Assembly (NCBI GenBank): GCA_020252485.1
Contig: JADCCX010000037.1
Location: forward strand, 1 to 49,472
Direction: 5' to 3'
Length of the DNA: 49,472 nucleotides
From: Methylocystis sp.
Lineage (GTDB): Bacteria; Pseudomonadota; Alphaproteobacteria; Rhizobiales; Beijerinckiaceae
This document shows, in pieces, positions 27,861 to 38,400 of the stretch. Within the stretch, counting starts at the first letter, position 1. Each line of letters opens with the position of its first letter. A program made the position numbers and the translations under genes. The notes under the pieces were generated by a model. It was given only the letters and a program-made list of their open reading frames with translations. It was not told the origin of the DNA and made no database searches.

Positions 27861-29159
27861 TCAGCGAGCGGCCCGGCGCAGCGCAGCGATGTAGAAGCCG
27901 TCCGTCCCGGTCCTGAGCGGGGTGAGCAGCAGGCCGGAGCGGGTCTTGCGGATGGCCTTGGCGAGCGTCGGCATCGCCTTGAAGGCAGAGGAAGAGCTGA
28001 GGTCGAGCGGTTCGAACCCGGCGTTGCGCGCGAGAAACGCCGCGATCTGCTCATCGTTCTCTTCCGGCAGAAGCGAACAGGTCACATAGATCAGGACGCC
28101 CTCTTCACGGACGAAGGTTGAAGCATTATCAATAACCTCCACCTGTTCTTTCAGGCGCGATTCGAGGCTCGCGGGCCGCATGCGCCATTTCGCATCGGGG
28201 TTGCGCCGCCATGTGCCAGTGCCGGTGCAGGGCGCGTCCACGAAGACGGTATCGATCCGGCCCTTGATGTCGTCGAGCGGCATCTGACCCTGACGCGGCG
28301 TGCGGACCTGAATGTTGCGGACCCCTGCCCGCTCGATCCGGTCATGGATCGGCGCCAGGCGGCGCGCATCCGCATCGGTTGCGAAAATCTGCCCCTTGTT
28401 GTTCATCAGGGCCGCCATGGCGAGGCTCTTGCCGCCGCCGCCAGCGCAGAGATCGAGCACCTGTTGACCCGGTTGCGGATCGGCGAGCCGCGCCACGATC
28501 TGGGAGCCCTCGTCCTGGATCTCCACCATGCCCTTGATGAAGAGCGGATCGGCCTGCACCGGCCGAATGCGGCCATCCGCGCGTGGCGGAATGCGGATCG
28601 CATCGGGGCTGTGCAGGCCCGCCACCGCCTCATATTCGGACAGCGCGGGAAGCGCCTTCAGCCTGATGGTTTTCAACGCATTGACGCGCAGGTCGAGGGG
28701 CGCGCGCCTGGCCAGGGCCTCGCCCTCGGCGGCGGCATCAGCGCCGAAAGCTGCGGCGAAGGAAGGGTCCAGCCATTCGGGATAATCGCCACGCACATGC
28801 GCCGGCGCATCGTCCGTGGTGCGGAACCGAAGCGCCAGAACTTCCCCCTCGCTCAAGGCCTCTGGCGCAAACCGGCTGCCGCCGCACAGGGCTCCGATCT
28901 CGCCTGCGTCCATGCCCCGGGCGACCTTCAGCATGCCGAGCGCCGTGGCGCGCGCCGTGTCTTCGCCCATCACATAGCGCGCCGAACTGCGCCGGCGCAG
29001 CGCGTCATGGACCATGGCGCCGATACCCGCGCGGTCGCCGGAGCCTGCGAACCGCCTCGAGAGGGCCCAATCCTTCAAGGCATCATTGACCGGTCGCGGC
29101 CGTTCGTCGAGGCCGGACAGCACTTCGATGACGGCGGAAAGGCGGGCGGCAGGAGTCAT
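27861..29159 (-). CDS. RsmB/NOP2-family rRNA cytosine-C5 methyltransferase
   Basis: A 432-residue SAM-dependent RNA m5C methyltransferase. An all-alpha NusB-like N-terminal part (about 1-140) is followed by the Rossmann catalytic domain: QVLDLCAGGGGKSLAMA (motif I), VDAPCTGTGTWRRNPD (motif IV, with the release cysteine) and YVTCSLLPEENDEQI (motif VI, with the nucleophilic cysteine). Both cysteines of the two-cysteine mechanism are therefore present. It resembles RsmB, which modifies C967 of 16S rRNA in E. coli, but the exact target is unproven. I take the ATG at 29159 (TPAARLSAVIEVL); 29207 is an alternative. Confidence 0.92.
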   Translation of the reverse strand: MTPAARLSAVIEVLSGLDERPRPVNDALKDWALSRRFAGSGDRAGIGAMVHDALRRRSSARYVMGEDTARATALGMLKVARGMDAGEIGALCGGSRFAPEALSEGEVLALRFRTTDDAPAHVRGDYPEWLDPSFAAAFGADAAAEGEALARRAPLDLRVNALKTIRLKALPALSEYEAVAGLHSPDAIRIPPRADGRIRPVQADPLFIKGMVEIQDEGSQIVARLADPQPGQQVLDLCAGGGGKSLAMAALMNNKGQIFATDADARRLAPIHDRIERAGVRNIQVRTPRQGQMPLDDIKGRIDTVFVDAPCTGTGTWRRNPDAKWRMRPASLESRLKEQVEVIDNASTFVREEGVLIYVTCSLLPEENDEQIAAFLARNAGFEPLDLSSSSAFKAMPTLAKAIRKTRSGLLLTPLRTGTDGFYIAALRRAAR

Positions 29160-29274
29160 TGCGGCGCATTGACATGATTTCGCCAAATCCGCCAGCGCAG
29201 CTTGCATTTCACCGGAAACGGAAGCAAACCCCGCTCGTCCGTTTCCACATCAGAGACTCGTCAGGAGAATTTCC

Positions 29275-29406
29275 ATGCGCCCCATCATTCTGGCGAGCGT
29301 GATCGCCGCCGTGCTTGCCGCCTGCGCCACAGCGCCACAGCCAGTTCCGCAGGCTCCGGCCCCCGGCCGCGTTGATGCGAAGACCAGCCTGGAGCGCGGC
29401 CGCTGA
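29275..29406 (+). CDS. Small lipoprotein, 43 residues
   Basis: A very short gene with a good ribosome-binding site (AGGAG at about 29263) eight bases before ATG. The product begins MRPIILASVIAAVLAAC, a classic type II signal sequence with lipobox L-A-A-C and cysteine at 17. About 26 proline- and alanine-rich residues follow and it ends in ERGR. It is followed after 28 bases by a convincing terminator, supporting a real transcription unit. Comparable tiny lipoproteins occur in many proteobacteria, often without known function. Nothing links it to the flanking genes, which are divergent (rsmB-like) or separately promoted. Confidence 0.72.
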   Translation: MRPIILASVIAAVLAACATAPQPVPQAPAPGRVDAKTSLERGR

Positions 29407-29434
29407 TATCCCTCAGCGCTTGAATTAACGGAAA

Positions 29435-29458
29435 GGGTCGCCTCGGCGGCCCTTTTTT
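29435..29458 (+). terminator. Rho-independent terminator
   Basis: GGGTCGC-CTCG-GCGGCCC (7-base stem with one G-T wobble and a 4-base loop) is followed by a run of six Ts (CCCTTTTTTCG). It lies 28 bases after the small lipoprotein gene and upstream of the sigma-54-like promoter, so it separates the two transcription units. Confidence 0.8.
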
Positions 29459-29487
29459 CGTGGACGAAAGCCAGGACAAGGCCCCAG

Positions 29488-29505
29488 CTGGCATGCCGCT
29501 TGCAT
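29488..29505 (+). promoter_or_regulatory. Sigma-54 (-24/-12) type promoter
   Basis: CTGGCATGCCGCTTGCAT: TGGCAT at 29489-29494, five bases, then TTGCAT at 29500-29505. It matches the RpoN consensus TGGCAC-N5-TTGCA with the invariant GG and GC correctly spaced and only one mismatch in the -24 block. Transcription would begin near 29516, about 20 bases before the ATG of the binding protein, with an AGGAG ribosome-binding site between. An activator site upstream was not identified; the terminator and the small lipoprotein gene occupy the space where an enhancer might lie. Confidence 0.65.
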
Positions 29506-29535
29506 GAGAATTTCTGTCGTCACAGGAGCCGCCGC

Positions 29536-31158
29536 ATGAATGCGATAACCCGCCGTACTCTTCTCGCCAGCGCCGCCGCCACAACGCTGGCGGGCGCCAC
29601 CGGACGCCGGGCGGAAGCGCAATCCGCCAATCCGCCATTGCGCATTGCCATGTCGCTTTCCGATATTCCCCGCATGTGGGGCGGCCCGGATGCCGGGTTC
29701 GAAGGACTGCGCTTCGGCGGCTATTTCGTCTATGACGCGCTGATCAACTGGGACATGTCGAAGGCCGATGCGCCCTCGCGGTTGATTCCGGGCCTCGCCA
29801 GCGCCTGGAGCGTCGATCCCGGCGACCGCCGGCGCTGGCTGTTCACCTTGCGCGACGGCGTGACATTCCACGACGGCACGGCTTTTGACGCCGATGCGGT
29901 GATCTGGAACCTTGATTCCGTCTTCAACCAGCAGGCGCCACAGTTTCACGCGCCCCGCGTCGGATTGATCCGATCGCGCCTGTCGTCGTTGGGAAGCTAC
30001 GAGAAGATCGACGCCCGCACCGTCGCGATCACCACCAATACCATCGACGGCATGTTCGCCTATCAGATGTCCTTCCTGCTGATGGCGAGCCCCTCTCGCT
30101 GGCGGGAGTTGGGTGGCGACTGGCAGCGCTTCGCCATGCAGCCGGCCGGCACCGGGCCTTACCGCGTCGTCGCCATCACGGCGCGCGAGCGCTGCGAGCT
30201 TGCCGCTTTCGACGGCTATTGGGACAAGGCGCGCGTGCCGAAGGTTGCCCGCACAATCCTGATCCCGATGGCCGATGGCGCCGCCCGTGTGGCGGCCTTA
30301 CGGTCCGGCCAGATCGACATCGTCGAAAGCGTGCCGCCCGACACGATCGCCTCGCTCAAGGCGGCCGGCATGCAGGTGCTGATGAACAGCTATCCGCATA
30401 TCTGGGCCTGGCGGTTGAACGTCCAGCCCGGATCGCCTTTCCACGACCTGCGCGTCCGGCAGGCCACCAATCTCGCCATCGACAGGAAGGGCATGGTGGA
30501 ATTGCTGGCGGGCTCCGCTCTCCCGGCAGCGGGCAAGGTGACTCCCGGCGACCCCTGGTTCGGCAAGCCGAAATTCACCATCGGCTATGATCCGGACCGC
30601 GCCCGCGCCCTCCTCCAGGAGGCGGGCTTCGGCCCGTCCCGCCCGGTCAATGTCAAGGTGATCATCGCATCGGGCGGCGGCGGGCAGATGCTGCCCCTGC
30701 CCATGAACGAGTTCATGCAGGAAAACCTCAAGGCCGTCGGCATCAATGTCGAGTTCCAGGTTGTCGATTTCGGCACCATCATCGGCATGATGCGGGCGGG
30801 CTCAAAGGACCCGGCGCAAATGGGAGCGCATGCCATCAACATCGCCATCCCCTCGATCGAGCCGACAACGGGATGGATCATCTACGATTCCGCGCTTGTG
30901 AACCCGCGCGGCGTGAACTGGGGCTATTACAATTCGCCGGCCGTCGATGCGCAATTGCAGGTGGTGCGCCAGCAGTTCGAACCCGCCCGGCAGGATGCCG
31001 AGATGGCCAGATTGCACGAAATCCTGGTGGACGAGGCGGCGGCGCTCTTCGTGGTCCATGATCTCAACCCGCGCGCGCTTGCCTCGCGGATCGGCGGTTT
31101 CGTGCAATCGCGCAACTGGTTCCAGGATTATACGCCGGTGACGATCCGCAGCAGTTGA
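29536..31158 (+). CDS. ABC transporter substrate-binding protein, family 5 (peptide/opine type), Tat-exported
   Basis: A 540-residue periplasmic solute-binding protein of the SBP_bac_5 (DppA/OppA) family. The N-terminus NAITRRTLLASAAATTLAG carries a twin-arginine signal, with cleavage expected near GRRAEAQS. The mature protein shows PGLASAWSVD, FTLRDGVTFHDGT and DADAVIWNLDSV (the typical family signature region), then PAGTGPYRV and ATNLAIDRKGMV. No permease or ATPase genes follow: guaB lies three bases beyond its stop on the other strand. It is therefore an orphan receptor that must work with a transporter encoded elsewhere. Substrate not predictable beyond peptides, opines or similar. Confidence 0.92.
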   Translation: MNAITRRTLLASAAATTLAGATGRRAEAQSANPPLRIAMSLSDIPRMWGGPDAGFEGLRFGGYFVYDALINWDMSKADAPSRLIPGLASAWSVDPGDRRRWLFTLRDGVTFHDGTAFDADAVIWNLDSVFNQQAPQFHAPRVGLIRSRLSSLGSYEKIDARTVAITTNTIDGMFAYQMSFLLMASPSRWRELGGDWQRFAMQPAGTGPYRVVAITARERCELAAFDGYWDKARVPKVARTILIPMADGAARVAALRSGQIDIVESVPPDTIASLKAAGMQVLMNSYPHIWAWRLNVQPGSPFHDLRVRQATNLAIDRKGMVELLAGSALPAAGKVTPGDPWFGKPKFTIGYDPDRARALLQEAGFGPSRPVNVKVIIASGGGGQMLPLPMNEFMQENLKAVGINVEFQVVDFGTIIGMMRAGSKDPAQMGAHAINIAIPSIEPTTGWIIYDSALVNPRGVNWGYYNSPAVDAQLQVVRQQFEPARQDAEMARLHEILVDEAAALFVVHDLNPRALASRIGGFVQSRNWFQDYTPVTIRSS

Positions 31159-31161
31159 TCC

Positions 31162-32808
<1,647 letters not shown>

Positions 32809-33639
32809 TCAGCTCTTGAACCCCGTCGCCAGCACGTAAAGCTCCGCCGAATCGGCGCGGCTCGCCTGCGGCTTCACGTGCTTCACCACGGCGAAATGCT
32901 GCTTCAGCAAGGTGATCATCGCTGCCGTTTCGCCGCCCTGGAACAGTTTGGTGACGAAGAAGCCGCCTGGCTTCAGCACCTCGATAGCGAAGTCGACGGC
33001 CATCTCGGTGAGGCCCACGATGCGCAGGTGATCGGTCTTGCGATGGCCCGTGGTGTTGGCCGCCATATCGGAGAGAACACCGTCCACCATCCGCTTGCCG
33101 GGCCCGGTGCCGAGCATCTCCAGCAATCGGGCTGGCGCATCCTCCTCCGTGAAGTCCATCTCCGCGAGCGTGACGCCCGCGATCGGCTCGATCGGCAAAA
33201 GATCGATGCCGATCACCTTGCCGCCCCTTCCGGAGACCGATCCCACTTTCTTCGCGGCATATTGCGACCAGCCGCCGGGCGCAGCGCCGAGGTCCACAAT
33301 GATCTGGCCGTGCTTCAGGATGCGGTGCTTCTCATCGATCTCGATCAATTTGAAAGCGGCGCGCGAGCGCCAGCCTTCTTCCTTGGCGCGCATCACATAG
33401 GGGTCGTTGAGCTGCCGCTGCAGCCAGATGATCGACGAAAGCGAGCGCTTGTGCGCCGTATGGACCCGCTCCGCGAAGCGCGGATCCTTGGGCTTCGCTG
33501 AGACTTTCTTGCCGGAGGAATGCCCGCCGGGCGTTTTGGGCGCCGAGGCCGCGCCACCCTGTTTCCCGGCGGCCTGAGGCTTTCCCGCAGAATTTTTCGG
33601 CTTCGGCGGTTTTCCGGCGGACGGACGATCCTTCGTCAT
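32809..33639 (-). CDS. rlmE: 23S rRNA (uridine-2'-O)-methyltransferase RlmE
   Basis: A 276-residue FtsJ/RrmJ-type methyltransferase acting on U2552 in the ribosomal A-loop. About 60 N-terminal residues are rich in Lys, Pro, Gly and Ala and probably disordered; E. coli RlmE lacks them. The catalytic domain has SRAAFKLIEID (with the catalytic lysine), VDLGAAPGGWSQ (SAM site), VLSDMAANTTGHRKTDH (catalytic Asp), FVTKLFQGGE (Lys) and SAELYVLATGF (Glu), giving the K-D-K-E tetrad. The start ATG overlaps the Ppx/GppA stop by four bases, the usual alphaproteobacterial pairing. Confidence 0.95.
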   Translation of the reverse strand: MTKDRPSAGKPPKPKNSAGKPQAAGKQGGAASAPKTPGGHSSGKKVSAKPKDPRFAERVHTAHKRSLSSIIWLQRQLNDPYVMRAKEEGWRSRAAFKLIEIDEKHRILKHGQIIVDLGAAPGGWSQYAAKKVGSVSGRGGKVIGIDLLPIEPIAGVTLAEMDFTEEDAPARLLEMLGTGPGKRMVDGVLSDMAANTTGHRKTDHLRIVGLTEMAVDFAIEVLKPGGFFVTKLFQGGETAAMITLLKQHFAVVKHVKPQASRADSAELYVLATGFKS

Positions 33640-34700
33640 GGCCGTGCCCGCCGGTCGGCGAGCCAGACACCATTGCGCATCATCATCTGCATCAGGATGC
33701 CCTCGCGCAGCCCCCGATCAGCAACGCGGATATGCTCGGCCGGGAAGGTCCGCGCGATAGCGTCGTAGATGGCGCAGCCGGCAATCACAAGATCGGCCCG
33801 GTCGCTGCCGATGCAGGGATTGTCGGCGCGCCGCTGGTAAGGCGTGGCCATCAGGTCGGCGATCACCTGGCGCGCCTCCTCGGTGCGCATCCAGAGTCCA
33901 TCGACCTGACGCCGGTCGTAGCGGGGCAGCTTCAGATGCATCGCGGCGATTGTCGTCACCGTGCCGCTGGTGCCGAGCAGGTGAAAATTGCGGCCGAGGC
34001 GGCGGCTGTCGATCCCGTCTGAGAAGGGGCGCAGCATCGCGGCCACTTCCTCCACCATGGATTCATAGATGCCGTGGCTGACGTCGATGCCGCCATGCTT
34101 CTCCGAAAGCGTCACGACGCCCACCGGCAATGACGTCCAATGCCGAATCCGCTGTCCGATGCTCGTGCCGTATCGGTCGGAGGCAAGCCAGACGACTTCG
34201 GTCGATCCCCCGCCGATATCGAAGAGCAGGACGCTTTCGGCGGAACGCGACATCAGGACCGCACAGCCCGCCGCAGCCAGTTCCGCTTCGGCCTGCCGAT
34301 CGATGATCTCCAGCCGAAGTCCCGTCTCCTGGAACACGGCATCGAGAAAGGCTTCGCCATTGGCGGCCGCCCTGCAGGCTTCGGTGGCGATCAGGCGGCG
34401 GTTGCCCACCCGCCGTTCGTCCAACCGCTCCTTGCAGGCCTTCAGGGCATCGATCGTGCGGCCGATTGCGCCTTCGGCGAGCCTCCCGGTGGAGCCAAGC
34501 CCCTCCCCCAGCCGGACAATGCGCGAAAAAGAATCGAGGATGCGGAAACCTGCGGGATTCGCCCTCGCGATCAGCAGGCGGCAATTGTTGGTGCCAAGGT
34601 CGAGCGCGCCATAGATGCCCGCATCCAACGCCTCAACAGGCGGGAATGCGCGCAGCTTGGCCACCGGCTGCGCCGGCGGCTTCCACAAACGCGATTTCAC
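33636..34700 (-). CDS. Ppx/GppA phosphatase family protein
   Basis: A protein of about 354 residues with the ASKHA fold of exopolyphosphatases/guanosine-pentaphosphatases. The phosphate-1 loop ALDLGTNNCRLLIA is near the N-terminus. A-T-E-A-C-R-A-A-A-N-G carries the catalytic-glutamate region. FDIGGGSTEVVWL is the phosphate-2 loop. The C-terminal HD-like domain of long Ppx proteins is missing, making this the short form. I place the start at a GTG (34700), just before KSRLWKPP; the open frame continues to 34868 without conservation. It is coupled to rlmE. Whether it acts on polyphosphate, pppGpp or both is not decidable. Confidence 0.88.
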   Translation of the reverse strand: MKSRLWKPPAQPVAKLRAFPPVEALDAGIYGALDLGTNNCRLLIARANPAGFRILDSFSRIVRLGEGLGSTGRLAEGAIGRTIDALKACKERLDERRVGNRRLIATEACRAAANGEAFLDAVFQETGLRLEIIDRQAEAELAAAGCAVLMSRSAESVLLFDIGGGSTEVVWLASDRYGTSIGQRIRHWTSLPVGVVTLSEKHGGIDVSHGIYESMVEEVAAMLRPFSDGIDSRRLGRNFHLLGTSGTVTTIAAMHLKLPRYDRRQVDGLWMRTEEARQVIADLMATPYQRRADNPCIGSDRADLVIAGCAIYDAIARTFPAEHIRVADRGLREGILMQMMMRNGVWLADRRARP

Positions 34701-34833
34701 AATTTTTCTCCAGGCGGTGGAGAGCCGGCGGTCAATTCCGGCGCTCGACACCGGTATTTTGTCGATGCTGAACGGTATATTAGGCCATAAACAGGCGGTT
34801 TGTGAAGCGGCTCGCGCAAGGCCTCCGTTTGCG

Positions 34834-35301
34834 TCAGCCTCTCGCCGCAGCGAGCACCTCTTCAACATGGCCCGGCACCTTCACCTTCGGCCAGATCGCC
34901 TTCACGATCCCGTCCTTGTCGATCAGCACCGTCGTCCGTTCGATACCCATGTACTTTTTCCCATACATGCTCTTCTCGACCCAGACGCCATAGGCTTCCA
35001 GCGCCGTCTTGTCCTCGTCGGAGACGAGCGGAAACGCGAGATCGTACTTCTTCTTGAACTTGTCGTGGCTGGTGACGCTGTCGGCGGATATGCCGATGAC
35101 CTCGGTATTGCTGCGGGCGAATTCGGCGAGCTTGTCGTTGAAGTTCTTCGCCTGCAGCGTGCAGCCAGAGGTATCGTCCTTGGGATAAAAATAGAGCACG
35201 ACCTGCTTGCCCTTCAACGAGGCGAGCTCGATCGATTTGCCGCCGTCGGCGGGGAGTTTGAAATTAGGCGCTTTTGCGCCGATCCCGATCTGTGTTGCCA
35301 T
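34834..35301 (-). CDS. bcp: Peroxiredoxin, BCP/PrxQ type, single cysteine
   Basis: A 155-residue thiol peroxidase reducing H2O2 and organic peroxides. The active-site block YPKDDTSGCTLQAKNF contains the peroxidatic cysteine C47 (P-x-x-x-T-x-x-C). The usual motif reads TPGCT; here a serine replaces the proline. The resolving cysteine five residues later in many BCPs is absent, and C47 is the only cysteine in the protein, so it should use an external thiol (1-Cys mechanism). It is separated from the Ppx/GppA gene by about 130 bases with no gene and diverges from the AsmA-like gene. Confidence 0.94.
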   Translation of the reverse strand: MATQIGIGAKAPNFKLPADGGKSIELASLKGKQVVLYFYPKDDTSGCTLQAKNFNDKLAEFARSNTEVIGISADSVTSHDKFKKKYDLAFPLVSDEDKTALEAYGVWVEKSMYGKKYMGIERTTVLIDKDGIVKAIWPKVKVPGHVEEVLAAARG

Positions 35302-35453
35302 GCTTTGGCCCTTTCCTTGCGCGATGCGGAGACATAATCCCGAAAGCGCTCGGGAAGTCTACTGGCGCTTGCGATCAGTGAATGGCAGAGAAAAGCTCCA
35401 CCTGCGGATTCGGCCGGGAGCCGGACCGGATCCGTGCGACAGATGTGAGGCCA

Positions 35454-38400
35454 ATGAACGACTGTCCCACCAGTCAATCCGCTCAGGTGACGGCCGCTGA
35501 GGACATGCCGCCGCAGGCGGCCGTCCGCGCGCCGATGGCGCGGCGCAAGCGGTCCCTTTGGGGGCGCTTCGCCGTTGCATTCGTGTCCCTTGTCATGATG
35601 ACCGGCATCGCGGTTGCGCTGGCGGGGATGATGCTGTCGCGCCGCCCGATCGAAGTCGATTTCCTCTCCGAGCGCATTGCGTCCAGCCTCGAGCAGCGGA
35701 TCGGCGCGGGCGTCGACGTCGGTGTCGGCAGAACGGTGATCGAAAAAAGCGATGGCGGCCTTTCGCTGCATATCCAGAACATCACGATCAGGAACGCCGC
35801 CGGGCGCGAGATCCTGCGCTCTCCCGACGCCGTCGTGGCCTTCACGCCGCGGCAACTGCTGACGTTTCGACTCTCTCCTGACCGGCTGGCGCTGAGGGGC
35901 ATGGCTTTACGGGCCGAGATCACCGCAAACAATGAGATCCTGTTCCATGCCGGGGCCGTTCCTTCCGGTCCCGGCTCCGCGCCTCCACAGACCAGCCTCT
36001 CCTTTCAGGATATCGTCAGCTTCGTGATGGGGCTGGGCGAATCGGGCGGCCTGTCGGCGCTCGCGATCGACGATGCGTCGCTGACCGTGCAGGACCGCCG
36101 CAATGGGAAGGAAATCACCTTCCAGTCCATGGCGCTCGCCTTCGAAAGCGCTGGCGACGGCAGCTTCGAAGCGAGAGGCTCCCTTCGCAAGGACCAGGAG
36201 ACCGTCCCGATGACGGTCAAGGTGTCAGAGGCCGAGGGCCGCAGGAGGATTGAGGCGCGCATTTCCCAGCTGGGCAACGCGGTCCTTCATGCCCTGCTTG
36301 GAGCGGAAACCAATCAGTTTACTCTGGAGTCGAAGCTGTCGCTGGGCGCGGATGTCGTGGTGGCGCCGGACGGGTCGGTTTCCGACCTCATCCTCGTCGG
36401 CGCGCTGGGCGCGGGTCAGGCGCTGCTTCCGCATTGGGACGACAATCCGATCCGCATCGACGAAGCAACCGTCCGCGCCAGTTGGTCGGCAGCTTCGCCG
36501 AACGGCGGCGAGATGAAGGCCGCCTTCCGGGGCGGCGGCGCAGCGATCACGCTGGCCGGGCCTATCGACGCGATCGACGGCTGGGGCGGCCCTGTCCGAT
36601 GGCTGGCGTCCGGCGGACAATGGGCGTTGCCGCGCCTTGCGCCTGATGACGACATCGTGACGGTCGACAAGGCCGAAATGGTTGCGGCTTTCACGCCCTC
36701 CGATCTCAGCCTGAACATCGAACGGCTTGCCCTCGCGGGCCCGGGGACAAACCTCAATCTGTCGGCAAAAATCGTCAACGATGCCGGCCTTCCGGGGCTT
36801 CATGCAACCGCCGAGGCCCGCAACATGCCGATCCGGAACCTGTTGCGCTGGTGGCCGCCGAAGAGCGCGATCCCGGCGCGGCTTTTCCTCATTGATTCGG
36901 TGCGCGGCGGTGAACTGACGAGAGTGAACATGCGGCTCGCGATGCCCGGGCCCGTCTTCCGCGATTCGGTCAATCTCAAGCCATTGCCGCGGGAGGCAGT
37001 TGATGTGGAGGTGGCAGTCGAGAACGCCGTTGTTGCTCTCGCGCCCAATGTTCCGCTGATCGCCGGCATCTTCGGCAGAGGGAAGCTGGATTCGCTTTCC
37101 TCAACATCCACGATGAGCTCCGGCTTCGTCGATGTGAGGCCGGGCCAGCGCATCCAGCTGATGGACGGAACATTGATGTTGACCCGGCTCGACACCTTCA
37201 CTCCGGAGGCCAGCTTCCAGGCCAAAAGCACGGCTCCGCTCGAGGCGTTGGCGGAGGTTCTGCGGTTGCCGGGGGTCAGGGATCTGCACAGCCTCGATAT
37301 CGATCCGGCCAATATCCGGGGTCAGTTCGAAGGCGATGTCACCGTTTCTTTGCCGCTGGGCACCGTTCTGACGCCCGCCAATGTGACGACGGAAGTCAAT
37401 GGCAAGATGACCGGCGTCACCATCGAGAAGGCGATGGGCAGGGACCGTCTTGAAAACGCATCCTTCACGATCTCGACCGATGCGTCCGGCATCGATGTCA
37501 AGGGCGAAGGACGCTGGCTCGGCGTTCCCGTCTCGCTGACGCTCGAGAACGATGCCAGGGACAAGAGCCTCACGACGGTCTTGACCTTTACGCTCGACGA
37601 TGCCGCCATGAAGCGGCGCGGCATCCACCTCGGCAGCCATCTGACAGGCCCCCTTCCCATCAAGGTGACAGCGCTCAAGCCGCCGAACGGCGTCACGACC
37701 GCCGCTGTCGAGATTGATCTGACGAAAGCCGCGATCGACGGCCTGTTCCCCGGCTTCCAGAAGCCGGCTGGACGGCCCGGACGCGCGTCCTTCGATGTCC
37801 AGGAGAAGCCGACCGGCTTCAGCGTCCAGAACTTCGTGATCGAGAGCGGGGTATCCGCGTTTCGCGGTCAGGCTGAGCTTCTCACGGACGGGACGGTGAA
37901 TTCGGCGAAATTCAGCCTCTTCCGCGTCTCGCCCGGCGACAATGTGCGCCTCGACTTTGACCGGCAGGGCGCCACCTCCCGCGTCGTCATTCGTGGAAAC
38001 AATCTTGACGCCCGCCCCTTCCTGCGTGTCCTCAACCAGGGCGATACGCAGCGGAAGGATCCGGACAAGGATGTCGATATCGACATCAAGACGACCTTGC
38101 TCTCCGGTCATGGCGGGGAAGTCATGACCGGCGCGGATGTGCGGGTGATCATCAAGGGCGGGCAGCTGCGCCAGCTCAACGTGGGCGGACGCATCAACGC
38201 CCAGCCGCTGACGATCACCAGCCGCCCAGTGGGCGATTCCGCTCTGGTTACGATTGAAAGCGACGATGCCGGCGCCTTCTTCCGCTACCTGGATCTCTAC
38301 AGCCGCATGTATGGCGGCGATCTCACCGCCCAGATCACGCCTGCATCGACCCGCATCTCCGGCTTCATGATCGCCCGCAACTTCACGCTCCGGAACGAAC

